Assembly: GCA_015039465.1 (NCBI GenBank)
Contig: MU130364.1
Coordinates: forward strand, 204,618-268,617
Direction of reading: 5' to 3'
From: Phlegmacium glaucopus
Lineage: Eukaryota > Basidiomycota > Agaricomycetes > Agaricales > Cortinariaceae
DNA length: 64,000 bases
Notes under the pieces: model-generated
Database searches by the model: none
Told to the model about the DNA's origin: nothing
What the model saw: only the letters and a program-made list of their open reading frames with translations
Shown here: positions 31,316 through 43,207 of the stretch, piece by piece
How the letters are laid out: each line of letters opens with the position of its first letter
How positions within the stretch are numbered: position 1 is the stretch's first letter
Made by a program: the position numbers and the translations under genes

Positions 31316-32436
31316 TTATCTGCCTCTGCACAACTCCATCAGAGTAGAAATATTTTTCAAAGATGAGGTAAGCCTGCGTTTCAAGGCATTGGTGCCAAAG
31401 TGGTGGAGAACAGCACTGGCATAGGTGGCATCAAAGAGAATGCCAGGAGGCCAATCTGGCATATGCAAAATCTGCAGAGGGGAACCCAAATGGGTGAAGA
31501 GAAGCCAACCAGACTTGTAGGTGTCAAAAAAATGTGATTTGATCTGGGAGTGCAGTAGGGTCAATGTCAGCAGTGTTCATGGCAAAGTTAGGTATTTGCA
31601 TATCTGTGCACTGTCAGACCTTTGATTAGGTAGTATCACACAAGCAGTATGTACCTGTAAAAATGCAACATCTTTACCCACCATGACAAAAGTGATCTTG
31701 TTAAGAAAGAGGCCATTCCAGAGGCTATCAATTATCCCAAATAATGTCGCCTCTGGTAGGGTCTCAACTGTGAGTCAGTGTTGCTGTGTATAGGCTTTGA
31801 TGGACTGTCACCATTGCAATTGTGACTTGGTGAGTGAGGAAAAATGGAGAATACAGATGGCATACCACATCACCCTTTCTGTGAGCCAGAAGGTGAATGG
31901 CATTGCACCCCTCTCAACCATTGTTCTCATGATGGCACAGTGCACATCTTCCCACTTCAAAATTTCATCATGGAAGTCATGTAGGTCTAATTAATATATG
32001 GGTCCACTGGGAACATCAACCCCCTCTCTGCATCACCAATGTGATAATATAAAACCATGGAGTGGGTGGGGCCCAGGAGGCCTGCATTGTAGTCTATAGT
32101 AGCATTGGGCAGGTTAATACAAGTCAAAAGGTCACCTTCTGCTCTGACAATGATACCAATGGTATACCAAAGCCATGTATATGGCCTTCATGAGAACTGG
32201 AGTGTGTTGAGTTTTGTGATTGGGAAGGACAGGCAGTGAACCCAACACTGGTTGGTAGGGCTCAGATTGAGGTTATTTTCAGGTACCACAATAAGAGGGA
32301 GTGAAGCAAATAATTCAATCCTAGCAGCCATAGTGAAAGAGCTAGTAACATGCCTGGCCCAGAAGCCAAGCCAAGCCAGGCCATAGATGATTGCACAGCA
32401 AGGGCTTTGGCCTGGCTCAGTGTAGCACAAAGCCAA
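31316..32436 (-). pseudogene. Decayed gene of unknown family
   Basis: The minus strand holds several long coding-looking blocks in different frames. One at about 32,180-32,000 reads WLWYTIGIIVRAEGDLLT and then LLGPTHSMVLYYHIGDAERG. Another reads HCAIMRTMVERGAMPFTFW (about 31,950-31,890), and a third, 31,316-31,564, reads MPDWPPGILFDATYASAVLHH. They look like pieces of one protein broken by stops and indels. I recognise the style from basidiomycete proteins without assigned function and give no name. It lies between LTR-like and foldback repeats. Confidence 0.45.
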
Positions 32437-32459
32437 AGCTGGCAGCCCAGGCTGTGGCT

Positions 32460-33690
32460 TTAGTGAGAAAAAAAATTCACATTGGTAGCTTTTCTGTACT
32501 TTTTCATTTCATTAACTAACATTTATTCATTCCCATAACCACAATGCTGAACATCATCACATCACACACATGTTGGGGCATTGACAACCTGAACTAAGTA
32601 TTTTAGTCATTGTTTTCTGAACTACTAATAATCCAGATCATTTTTCAGGTATATTTAGTTCTATTACAACAATGATGACAACTGACAACTTCAACCCTAC
32701 ATTGCCTATTTTGAGACCTATTTTGACATCTAATCACCCATTTTGGCACCCAACTCCCAAACTGGTTATTTTGATGCCTGGACAACCAAGAACATCAACA
32801 TAACTGAATACCTCCACATCACATACATGTTTGGGTGTCAACAACTGTTAGCCCCATGTTTTTTTTGAACTACTAATGGTTCTGATTTTTCAGGTATATT
32901 TAGTTTTTATTACAACAACAATGATGTGACACAACAAGAACCCTGCAAATTTTGAAACCCAAACTGCCATTTTTGACAATCACTTGTTTTAGGTCCCTAA
33001 GGCAATTGCACAGGTATTCCCCAGGGTGTTTTACACAATACCCACACCTGGCCCATGGACACCCTGATCCCAGGACAGGTCAAACAAGCCAAATATGGAT
33101 GAGAGTTGACTGAGATATTGTTAGGGGACAAGACTGTGTCAAGGATAATCCAAGACAGGCCAGGTAGTACTCAGTCACACTAGTGGAGAACCCCATAAGT
33201 GTTGTTATTGACCAAGATGCAGAACCTATATCTGCACATTAACTATTTATACCAATGTACATGGTCTGTGCACTTTGTATGTATGTGTGTGACAAGTTAG
33301 ATATTGTTTTGACCCTGTTAATTCTTGTCCATTTTTCATGTTTTTGGACTTGTTTTAATTCTCATGGGTTATAGAATCCTGACCCACACCCTGACCTGTG
33401 GACACCCCAACCCCATATCCCATGGGGATCACCAACCCCTGCTATTGCCTATATGTCCCCAACTCCTCCAAACTGTCCATCTTGATTCCCAAGCACCCAT
33501 TTGACCCCAGCCTCTCAAAACTGCCTGTTTAGAACACAGTCATCTGTTTCAGGCCTCCACAACTGCCACTCTTCCCCTACCACCACTTTGTCAACACCCA
33601 CAGAAATAAACTGCCAACTCTGTCATCACAGAAAAAGGCATCTACCTTCTAGAATGTAAAATATATTTTTAGAATCATGTACATACACTG
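32460..33690. other. Non-coding, degenerate repeated DNA
   Basis: Two imperfect copies of a unit containing GAACTACTAAT and CAGGTATATTTAGTT, then TATTACAACAA (about 32,620-32,680 and 32,865-32,920), each followed by ATGATG/ACAAC low complexity. The organisation resembles the hairpin cassettes elsewhere, but the hairpin is eroded. 33,000-33,690 is unremarkable. Confidence 0.45.
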
Positions 33691-33691
33691 C

Positions 33692-33794
33692 TGGCACCAG
33701 GTGGTGTTTCCCTTAGAAAAACTTATTTGGAAACAACAAAACATGTCTAAAAATAAGTTTTTCTAAGGAAAACACTACCTGGTGCTAGCAGTGA
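33692..33794. repeat. 103-bp foldback element
   Basis: Arms of about 42 bp, starting CACTGCTGGCACCAGG on the left and (reverse complement) CACTGCTAGCACCAGG on the right. Both continue to AGAAAAACTTATTT, with few mismatches and a short central loop. No clear target duplication. Confidence 0.8.
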
Positions 33795-34200
33795 TATGAC
33801 ATTTCTTAATACTTATGAATATCCAAATAATTATTTTCTGTGGACATAGACTTGATGTCTGCACCAGAAAATAACAGGGACATTAATTGGAGAGAAGAAC
33901 ATTGAAAAAAAAGTAAAGTGGTGGTGCAAGGAAAATTGAAAGGCTGCAAATTTTTATCAAATACAAAACATTTGTGTTAAAAAGTATCAAGATGAACCAT
34001 ACAATATGCAAAATATCTCACAAACTTAGGAAGTTTGGCCAATCACATCTAGGCCTTACTTGGGATACCATTGACTATAGTTGTGCATATGATTCACTAT
34101 TTACAGTGCTATATCATATATGGAAATGAAGGTCAATTGAAGCATAAACCATACTTTGAAAAATGACTTCATTCAAATTTTCTTTCATTATCTTCAAGTC

Positions 34201-35038
34201 GCATCAGGAAAAATGACTTGTGCCCTAGGCTGTCCTGAAATGTCCTGGGGTGCCCCAGGCAGCTCAGGGCGCTCAGGTCAAGAGGTCGCCCTGGGGTGCA
34301 AGTTACCTATGTATGAAAAGTCTTAGGCTGTCCTGGGGCAAGGCAGCCTTAGTCCCTTTGGATCTGATGCTAGAAAACATATATAAACCAGATATTTGAG
34401 TGGTCTCACACAACAGAATAATAATAATAACAATAAAATTATATTCAATTATTCTAAACATCATATATAGTACTAGTAATAAAATAATAGATACATAAAT
34501 ATACTAGTATAATACTGGGGAAGTAGGAAATAAGAAAACAAAATTGTGGGTGGTTTATATATCTTTTGGATGGCGCACAGACCATTGGTCACATGATCAC
34601 AGATAAGCATGATTTCAAGCATATGGTGCTGGGTCAGGGTAGATTACATAAATTCCAAAAAAGGAAATTTTTTAAAGATGGTAGAGAATTGTTTTAGGAC
34701 CCTGAATATGTTTAAATTATATTAATAGCAGCTCTCCTTATTTAGAAAACTGCAAAATACTTTTTTGGACACAGCGGTTAAAGATTTTCTAGCAAAATTC
34801 ATAAATTCTAAGGGACTCCCAGGGCCTCCTGATGTGATTTGGTCCAGATGGTCAATGCACCAGGATACACTAAAGGTGTCCTGAGAAAATGGGTGACACT
34901 CAAAATTTTACCTGTGCTGCTCTAGGATGTCCTGAGGTGTCCTGGGGTGTCCTGGGGTGTCCTGGGATGTCCTGAGTAGTGATGTGATACTAACAAATTA
35001 CCCAAGGCTACCTAGGGCCAAAATCATTTTTCCTGATG
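34201..35038. mobile_element. 0.84-kb TIR element (CATCAG family, copy 3)
   Basis: Left end GCATCAGGAAAAATGAC; right end (reverse complement) CATCAGGAAAAATGATTTT. TC precedes the left end (34,199-34,200, with one extra G) and follows the right end (35,039-35,040). Repeat copy I near 29,810 is the empty site and has a single TC, so the duplication is about 2 bp. The interior carries repeated GTGTCCTGGG words near both ends and no coding frame. Confidence 0.8.
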
Positions 35039-35433
35039 TCAATGTATATTTGAAAAAATTTGTGATAATTTAAGAACAATATAAAATCATACCAGGAAAA
35101 AAATATACTGAGATAGATGTATTTGTCAGAGAAGTTACCTTAAAAGAATCATATGGAACATCACAATTACAGTGTTTAAAATATAAATTTTGAATCAATA
35201 AACAATATCCATATTTTCAAGACTATACCACTGTCAGTTGGTGTTCTTTAGACTATGAGGTACTACAGCATACCACATCTCTACAGAAATATGTCAGTGT
35301 CTAATGCACATAGAAAAAAATAGATCAATTAAAAATACATGGTCAATATAAAGCAATTATGGCATATTGCACTGATGAGGAAATGTAGCCATCTGGTGGT
35401 CACATAACCATATCTGATTTTGTGACAAAAAAC

Positions 35434-35684
35434 TTACAGCTGTTTAATTATTGATAGACCCAAAATTGACCTGCAGCTCTTGGTGCCTTTGTTTACTTGT
35501 GGAGCAGGACAAACACACCCTGAAAGATCTTCTGCAGGTGCCAAAGGGTGCCAAAAGCTGCCAAACATATTTGGATCTCAGAGACATTTCCATTGGCTTA
35601 ACAAGGCTTTTGCATCAATGTGAATGTTTGTACCTGAGTGCTGCAGATCAATTTTGGGTCTATCAATAATTAAACAGCTGTAAA
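35434..35684. repeat. 251-bp inverted-repeat module
   Basis: Terminal arms of about 40 bp beginning ACAGCTGTTTAATTATTG and including TAGACCCAAAATTGA. Possibly a small foldback transposon. The flanks give no convincing duplication. Confidence 0.65.
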
Positions 35685-35944
35685 TAAAAATCAAACTAAC
35701 ATCACCCTACACATTGCCCAGACCCACATTCTGTCCAGTTGAAATATATCTATTAATTGTGACCCATACACTCTGAAATTAAATTTCAAATTTTTCATAG
35801 AAAAAAAAGTTGGTTTAAAACTAATCATTAGTAATTATTATTCAAATTACAAGCAGTTTGATGAGAACTTGCTCAGGAAACTGGCTAAGTTATCTGTGAC
35901 TGGAATGGCCAGATGAATTGCTTCCTTATTAACACTGCTGGTAG

Positions 35945-36689
35945 TGATTGGCAGGGGGTTTCAAACCTCTGCAGGTTAACAGGTTGGGTACAGGTGGGTA
36001 TGGGTGCGGTATAAATTGTTGTTAGTGATTATAGCCTAGATTGCTTGAAGAGCAATGAAGACTACAAGGACAACCAGAGAGCATTGGACCAGTCTTTAGG
36101 TCAAAGGACTCCCTGTTATTTGTTTAGGGAAGGCTTAGCCTGAGACTTGTGACACACAAAGATAGGGAGAGAGAGGATATGAGGATGAGGATGAATAATA
36201 AAGAGTCTTCTGTAAGACTATAGTGGTTGACAGTGACAATAAAGGGGTAAAAAAGCGAACTGAGAGAAGGAATTCACTAGAATTCCACTGAGATGGTGAC
36301 TGTTAGAGACTAAGATGTGAATTGGAAGGAACTACCTATCCTGGTACAAAAGAGCAGTACTTATACCCTAAGATGAGGCTATGTAGAACAATAGAAAGAA
36401 ATAAATATGCACTGTCAAAGGAAGAAAGATGAAGAGATAGATGATAGCTGCAAGAAGAAAAGAACAATGGAAAAGAAGAAGGAACAATAAAAAAAAAACT
36501 GTAAGATGTCAAAGTGCAAGAGAAAAGAAGAAAAGGCAGTGTGCACAGTTCAATAGCAAAAATATATCAACTCCATAGCTGTGTGGTCATGTCAAAATGT
36601 GAAAGGTCCTGAGTCAACACTTGAAAGGTGCAGCCTTGTTCCCAAGAAAATACCACTTGCCCATGATCCCATGTCACACAGCCTGAGAT
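35945..36689 (+). repeat. R repeat, copy A (arm region, truncated)
   Basis: Begins after a fragment of the GGCAGGGG MITE and matches the first half of 39,745-41,122: GATTATAGCCTAGA, GGTTGACAGTG, a GAATTCACTRGAATTC palindrome, CTATCCTGGTACAAAAGAG and CAAAAATATATCAACTCC. It is cut off by the element at 36,690. No gene. Confidence 0.75.
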
Positions 36690-38218
36690 CTTTACACTCC
36701 CCCACATTGTCCGGCTGGACTTCCGGACACTTTTTTAATTTAATGTAATTTTTCATGGTGTAAATAAGGGAAATTGTCTGGTGACTTTCCATTGCTAATT
36801 CTGGTAATTGTCCAGCCAGACAATAAGTCTGACGGACAGTCACTGGAAATCGCATACAAGTCCGAGCAGACAGTACCAGACAAGGACTGGACTCAATGAA
36901 TATTAATATTTAAAAATCTACCAATAGCAATACATTGAATATTATTCATTATTAGATGGTGGCAATGCTGTGTTGCCATCACAATCCTGTTTTTTGTTCA
37001 GCCCGTGAGTTGGTCATGTGACTACATGTGACTCACAACAACAAGCAGTAACTCATCATCTCACACCTGTCACTTCCATCACCTCCATCACACAACAACT
37101 GTAACCACCACCACAACAGACAAGGACAGAGGGCAACAAACAACAAACAACAAACAAACAACAACCAATGAAAACAACTGACAATGGACGACAACGGCTA
37201 CGCCCCTCACGAGGGGGGTTTTTAGTTTGTTTTTTTTCTTTTAATTTAACTTTACTAATTACTACCATCAGGTCAACACCATCACCCCCCCTCTCACCAG
37301 GGGGGGCTTTTTTATTAGATTTTGAATATTGAGGAACCACAACACACAAACAACCCACAAACAATGCACAAATGACCACAAATGACCCACAAATGACCAC
37401 AAACAATGCACAAACAACAATGAACAAACAAATGACGATGGCAACCCCCCCTCGCTGGGGGGGTTTTTGTTTGATTTTCGTAGGCTACAATGTCAAACCC
37501 CCCCTCACTGGGGTTTTTTTTTTGTTTTAACAGGCTATGACAATGACAATGATGATGACACCTCGTCATCGTCCATTTTGACCACCCAAACACACACTTG
37601 TTTCGCCCCCACACACCCGTTTCCCCCCCCCGACTGTCTGTTTTGACCACCCACCCACCTGTTTCAACCAGTATTGACCGGTATTGACCACCTACCCCCC
37701 TTCTGGACCACCATCCACCTGTATCGGTTGCCACCCACTGGTATAGACCACCCGCCACCTGTTTCGACCACCTGGCTACCCCTTTCGACCCTCTTCCATT
37801 TTTTTTAAGTATATATATTATTGTAATTACTTATATTGTTGTAATTACTAGCTACCACAACCTCCTTTACAAGGAGGGGTATAAATTTTAATTAATATGT
37901 TGTTAAAATTAAAAAAATATGAGTTAGTAAGGAATTGAGTTTAATTGATTAAAGTAAATATGTAAAAATATGGATGTACATGTAACATTGATAAAATCAG
38001 ACAGAATAATGATAATACTTGCTTAAAATGTATATTGTCCGATAAAATTCCAATGGAAGTCTGGCAGAATCTGACCGGACATATAGTCTGGTCATGTTTC
38101 TACATCCACCGGACTCTGACCAGACTTCCACTGGACTTCCACCGGACTCTGGCGGAATTTTACTGGAGTCCGGTCAAGTCCAGCAGAGTCTGGCCAGACA
38201 ATGTGGGGGACTGTAAAA
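36690..38218. mobile_element. 1.5-kb foldback element with CTTTACACTCCCCCACATTG termini
   Basis: The left end and the right end (reverse complement TTTTACAGTCCCCCACATTG) are followed by subterminal TCCGGCTGGAC/GTCTGGCCAGAC repeats. The core CTCCCCCACA is shared with the 363-bp elements at 9,983 and 41,379, so the two families are related. The interior holds five G/C-hairpin cassettes (37,198, 37,284, 37,443, 37,496, 37,858). No target duplication or transposase found. The frames at 37,056-37,758 (minus) are low complexity. Confidence 0.7.
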
Positions 38219-38640
38219 TACACCAGTAATGCAGTATGGAATATGATCATAGAGAAAGTAAAAGTAAATACATACTAAGCATATGTAGGGGCAGATACAA
38301 TGAGTATCCCCTGACAAGTATGACAACTTGTAAACAGATTGTAACTTTATTACCACCCACCAATTTTAAGTTGGTGTTAAAGAAATAAAGTAACAAGCCT
38401 TTTGAATCAGAAGTAAAAAGAGAATTAGCATTTGATTCTGTGTATTGGTTACACAGACAAAATTGCATTTGTTACTGAATTTTGTATTCAGAAATATTGA
38501 AATTGTGAAGCATTTAAGTTGGTGTATTGGTTACACTATTGGGTTATTGAAGTTGGTCTTTGATAGTTGAATAGAATATACAGGTTCATTCACACTTACA
38601 AAGTGAATATTATTATTGTGTGATACATCAATAAATTGGG
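38219..38640. other. Non-coding stretch upstream of the hAT transposase relic
   Basis: AT-rich, with one direct repeat (TTGGTGTATTGGTTACAC-like words near 38,440 and 38,520). Nothing else recognised; it may include the 5' part of the transposon. Confidence 0.4.
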
Positions 38641-39744
38641 ATGTCTATACTTCCTAGGAAGCCCATATCACAATTTCAAAGAGTTTTAGTTGTGTTTTAT
38701 TTCACTGATATCACAACCAACCTATCAGTGGTTATTGTGCACTTTGATAATGATGGTGTTGCCATGTTGATGTTGCTTGATGTTGTTGAGGTTGCCAAGT
38801 TGCACTCAGGAGTCAACCTGGCACTTGCATTTGCCAAAATCCTTGATGACTTCAGAATCAGTGGCAAGGTAAGTAAATATTGCTTAAGAATTAATATGAG
38901 GCACTCACTTTTCATACAGATCCTTAGTGTAGCATGCAATAATGCATCCAACAATGATACAATGATCCAGGAGCTCTCTGTGCTTGTTGAGGAATTCCCA
39001 GGAGCTGCTAACCAAACTAGATGCTTTCTACACATTTTAAATTTGGTTGTACAGAGTATTATTAAAAAATTTGACTTACCGAAGGCCCAAGAGGACATAC
39101 TTGGCAAGGCAAAGACTGAGCTTTTCAATTTGGCAGGAAATATTCAACCAGAAGAACTACAGTCACAACAAGAAACCAATAGTGATGAAGATGATGATAA
39201 CACTGAGGGATGGGTTGATGAGTGTGAGGAGATGACAGCTTGGGAGCAGGAAGATCTTGACGAGAGTGTGGGACCATTAATATTAATGTTAACTAAGGTA
39301 AGAAACATTTCAATTGGAGTTTAAAGTCTTATCGGATTGCACAGCTTCACAAAACAGCCTTCACAATCAAGAATTCTACAACTATTATACTGCAAAAATG
39401 GTTTTCTATTCTTGAAGACTTAGGACTTGATGCTCATATGATGCCCCATGATGTAACCGCATGCTGGAACTCCACATATGATATGCTTGAATTTGCACTC
39501 AGCTACTGTACAGCTCTGGATAATGCAACAAGTGATCATGAAATGAAGCTGAGGCAATTCAAATTGAGTGAGGAGGATTGGGGTATTGCAGCCCATTTGC
39601 ATGATGCCTTAAAGGTAAGTATGTGAAACCTGCCATTTTTTATGTTTAACTAGTGATATAAAACTTACAGATGTTCAAAGATGCTACCCTTTTTTTTTTT
39701 TTTTCATGTGGTACACCAAACCTCACTATGGTGATTCCTGCTAT

Positions 39745-41122
39745 AAATTGCTGTTAGTGATTATAGCCTAGACTGCTTGAAGAGCAATGAAGACTACAAA
39801 GACGACCAGAGAGCGTTGGACCAGTCTTTAGATCAAAGGACTCCCTGTTATTCGTTTAGGGAAGGTTTAGCCTGTGACTTGTAACACACAACAGTAGGGG
39901 ACAAGAATAGAGGTGGATGAGGATGAATATGGAAGAGTCTTTGGTGAGACTATAGTGGTTGACAGTAGAGGATGGTAACAAATAAAGGGCTGAAAAAGCG
40001 AAGAGAGTAGAGGATGAGGATGTGGATGATAGAGTCTTCAGTAAGACTATAGCAGCAGAGAGACAGTAAAGAGGTAAAAAAGCGAACTTGAGGAAGGAAT
40101 TCACTGGAATTCCACTGAGATGATGACTGTTGGGGAGTAAGACTAAATTGGGAGAAACTACCTATCCTGGTACAAAAGAGCAGTATTTATACCTAAGGAT
40201 GAGGCTATGTAAAACAAATAAAAAAAGAAAGAAGTACATGCTGTTAGAAGAGGAATGAAGAAAGGACGGCTGCGAGAAGAAAAGAACAAGAAAAAGCAGG
40301 GAACAATAAAAAATTCTGTACAAGTGTCAAAGTGTGAGAGAAAAGAAGGGAAGGCAGTGTGCATAGCCCAATAGCAAAAATATATCAGCTCCATAGCTGT
40401 GTGGTCATGTCAAAATATGAAAGGTCCTGAGTCAACACTTGAAAGGAGCCCATGTTGCACAGCCTTGATAACACTTGACACACTGTGAGAATAATCCTCT
40501 GCTGCTGATTCCTCTGCAATTCCTGCCTAGTCATGATCCTCCTGGACTTCCTAAATTGTCATAAAGAGGGTGGGAAGGCTTCAGGTACCATGTGAATGAT
40601 GGTTCTGGCAGTGAGTGATAAGATAAGAGGTAGATAATTGAGGATAGGGGACTGAGTGCGATCCAGGAGTGAGGTATGGCAAGATAGATAGCTGAGGAGA
40701 AGACTTGTGGGTCCATAGCCACAACAACAATGACAAAGCCTTTGACATAATGGGAGATGTAGCTGATGCATCCATGAATGGGCCATTCTTGAAATGATGG
40801 GCCATAGATGTGATCAAACGCGAGCCGATGACCAATGTGAATAGTAGATTGACCGCTTTGTTGTATCGCTAGCCAAGGGACAAATGGATGGTAGATGTTT
40901 AGGAGCATGTCGATAGTGTAAATGATGGATAGCATATAGTGTGAGACATCAAGGATATGATGAGCGATGAAAATGATAATGTTGAATGAATGATTTTATT
41001 GACCAGGAATGTGATTCAGGGCTGCTTCCAAAATAGGTAAGTGAATTCAAAGTCTGCTTATTTTCATGATGGCAACTTTTAAGCTTTGTTCTCACACTAC
41101 CAATCAGTATTGGTGCGCAATA
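39745..41122. mobile_element. R repeat, copy B: 1.4-kb insertion in the hAT transposase
   Basis: Inserted at a CTGCTAT/CTGCCAT near-duplication (7 bp, one mismatch). The left end AAATTGCTGTTAGTG and the right end (reverse complement TATTGCGCACCAATACTG) are only weakly alike. The left part (arm L) matches copy A. The right part (O) holds a 134-codon minus-strand frame at 40,531-40,935, beginning MLSIIYTIDMLLNIYHPF, that is conserved in two further copies. Confidence 0.7.
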
Positions 41123-41378
41123 CTGCCATGGATCATAACAACCAACACCTCACCACTCCTGCCACAGATGGCAATTACCTGATAGCATTAAAAGCTGCTC
41201 TTGCAATGGGTAGGGAAACTCTCGACCAATATTATGACAAAAAAGACCATTCTGAGGTCTACTGGATTACCATGGGTACGTACCATAGTTCTGATCTCAT
41301 AATTATTGATTTAACATTAATCTGTACAGTGCTCCATCCCAGACACAAGCTCAAGTACTTTGCAAAGGCTGGCTGGAA

Positions 41379-41799
41379 TGAGGACTTTACTCTCCCTCAC
41401 ACATTCTGAGAAGATCTGAGCACTCCTTGAGTGTATTCTGAGCAGAATTTGCTTGGACCCACTCAGATCTGCTCAGACTGCTAGGAATGGAACCTATATA
41501 CCTCCCCAATCTTAACAAAGCCCTAACAAAACCTTAACAAAACCTTAATAAAACCTTAACAAACTATATACCTCCCTAACCTTAACACAACCTTAACAAA
41601 AATCTTAACAAAACTTTAACAAAACCTTAACAGAAGTATTTTCCCAATAAATTTGTGTCTTATTTGCTTGGATCTGCTTGGAATCTGCTTGGAATCTGCT
41701 TGGAATCTGCTTGGACCTGCTTGGAATCTGCTTCTATCTGCTTGGACTGCTTGGATCCACTTGGATCCGAGTGGAATGTGTGGGGGAGAGTAAAGTACT
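41379..41799. mobile_element. 421-bp foldback element, second copy of the CCCCCACACATTC family
   Basis: Same termini as 9,983-10,345 (CTCCCTCACACATTC on the left, GAATGTGTGGGGGAG on the right), with an 8-bp duplication GGCTGGAA (41,371-41,378 and 41,800-41,807). It interrupts the hAT transposase; the host codons continue on the far side. Confidence 0.85.
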
Positions 41800-42487
41800 G
41801 GCTGGAACCCTGAATGGATTCAAGCAGCCTGAGAAATACTTTTCACCAAATATAAATGGTCATACACTTCACAAGATATTGACCCAAACTTAGAGACCAA
41901 GGAGTCTCATGCTGTGAGTTGTTATCATTAACCATTCAAACTATTAACAATCAATTATTTTTTAGTCTAAACCTTTGAACTTGGAAAATATATTCAACAA
42001 CCTTTCTTTGCTTTGTGCACCTCTAAATAGGGTCCAGAGTAAAGTAGAGATGTATCTGAGTACAAAAATGGAACATGTTATTGACATCCTTTTATGGTGG
42101 TTTGAACATAAGCATGTGTACCCCTATCTCTCTTGTATGGCTCACAATTATTTATCTATTCCTGGTAAGCATTATTTTGTGATGTTTCAAATTTAATTCT
42201 TACTCTATTGTCTAATTATTCAGCCACATCTGTTGATGTTGAATGTGTTTTCAGCCAAGACTGACTCCTTCTTTCACATGTTTGAAGCTGGCTCTCTGTT
42301 CAGTCAACACAAGCTCTTATGTGTCTTTGACAGTGGAGTAAACTGGGATATGTCCAAGATTCAGATGTTCTGCCAACTGCTTGCTACCTTTCCAGAGGTG
42401 TGTGGTGAAGAGGATGAACTTGGCTGTGATTAGGATAATATATAGAAGTAATTACCATATTAAAATGCTATTTTTATAATCAACCCG

Positions 42488-43207
42488 TCAGGGGATACCT
42501 ATTGTATCCGCCTCTATGATTGCTTAGTATGTGTATACCTTCACCTTACTCTATGATCATATCACTACCACATTCCCTTATCCTGCACCCACTCTCATCC
42601 CTTCATCATTGTAGTAGTAGTCCCTCTGCTGATGATGTCCCTGACTGTGGTCACATATCAATGTCTATTCTTGTTATCAGAACACACCTCATGCCTTCTA
42701 TCTGTACTAGCCATATTTAGTTGTAGCTTCACATGCTTGTAGTATATAGGTGCAAGGTGCTTATTGAAGATAAGCACCTTAGAATTCTACTTGATCACCA
42801 TGTCCTAACATCCTCTAACACAACCCTCCTGTTCAACCCACCTAGGGTTTTGTACCCACCTAACCTGCTGAACCCATGACCCCAACCCATGCTAACCCAT
42901 ACCCACAGAGGTGGGTACAGGTTAGCACGGGTTGGGGTAGGGGTTGCCCTAGGATACCCCAGGGTTACCCCTGCCAATCCCTAGTCTCTGAGTAGATTAC
43001 TATCACACATTCTTAGGAATGTGCCAGTGTGTATTTACTTTACCATTACATGATCATTATCATGGCTTAAGGGTAGTTACCTAGGTCCTTCTGTATATAA
43101 GGTAGCAGGTGATTGTCTGTAGATGACACTTTTGTATTACTAGCGACCTTATTTTCTCTAAGTCTACAGCTGTAGTGGATTATCCATTGCAACAGTAAAT
43201 GTTCCCT
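42488..43207 (+). repeat. LTR-like repeat, probably a solo LTR, with a nested MITE
   Basis: Starts GTCAGGGGATAC (compare TGTTAGGGGATAC at 56,229), contains TGCTTAGTATGT and a TATATAAGGTAGC promoter-like box at 43,095, and ends at CCCTAACA (43,200-43,207). The 3' third recurs inverted at 48,690-48,920; the 5' third recurs at 56,229-56,400. The inverted TGTTAGGG/CCCTAACA ends suit an LTR; no duplication was found. Confidence 0.5.
42820..42988. mobile_element. Small foldback MITE with TAGGGATTGGCAGGGG terminus
   Basis: Self-complementary GGTTAGCAYGGGTTGGGGT words on both sides of AGAGGTGGG, ending CCCCTGCCAATCCCTA at 42,987. A fragment of the same family is at 35,940-36,005. Its left boundary is not clear. 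Confidence 0.55.

Larger units (their letters stand above)
34100..35940. repeat. Dispersed repeat, copy II, enlarged by insertions
   Basis: Second copy of the repeat at 29,690-30,600. It carries the CATCAG element at 34,201-35,038 and a complete inverted-repeat module at 35,434-35,684, of which copy I retains only the right half. Confidence 0.75.
38641..42433 (+). pseudogene. hAT-family transposase relic interrupted by two other elements
   Basis: Autonomous-type hAT transposase in pieces. 38,700-39,290 carries LLDVVEVAKLHSGVNLA, a clean intron (38,869-38,919) and ACNNASNNDTMI, which contains the catalytic-region CDN-like block, then FPGAANQTRCFLHILN. 39,330-39,615 carries AHMMPHDVTACWNSTYDM, with the conserved RWNS-like site changed to CWNS. 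41,130-41,375 and 41,808-41,890 continue it. 41,970-42,430 is the C-terminal dimerisation region (LLWWFEH, YLSIP, then TSVDVECVFS). TGA replaces several expected Arg/Gly codons. The gene is broken by insertions 39,745-41,122 and 41,379-41,799, so it cannot encode an active enzyme; related copies could have mobilised the hAT-type MITEs in this window. Confidence 0.85.

Noticed and set aside
37056..37758. Cys/Val- and Gly/Trp-rich frames on the minus strand
   Set aside because: They run through hairpin cassettes and CAACAA/CACCAC low complexity; no conserved motif.
36690..38218. A Helitron (because of hairpins near CT-rich ends)
   Set aside because: It has terminal inverted repeats and hairpins all through the interior; no TC...CTRR structure.
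35945..41122. R repeat arm L as a classical LTR
   Set aside because: Starts with TG in places, but no CA end, primer-binding site or 4-6 bp duplication was found, and arms occur inverted; kept as an unclassified repeat.
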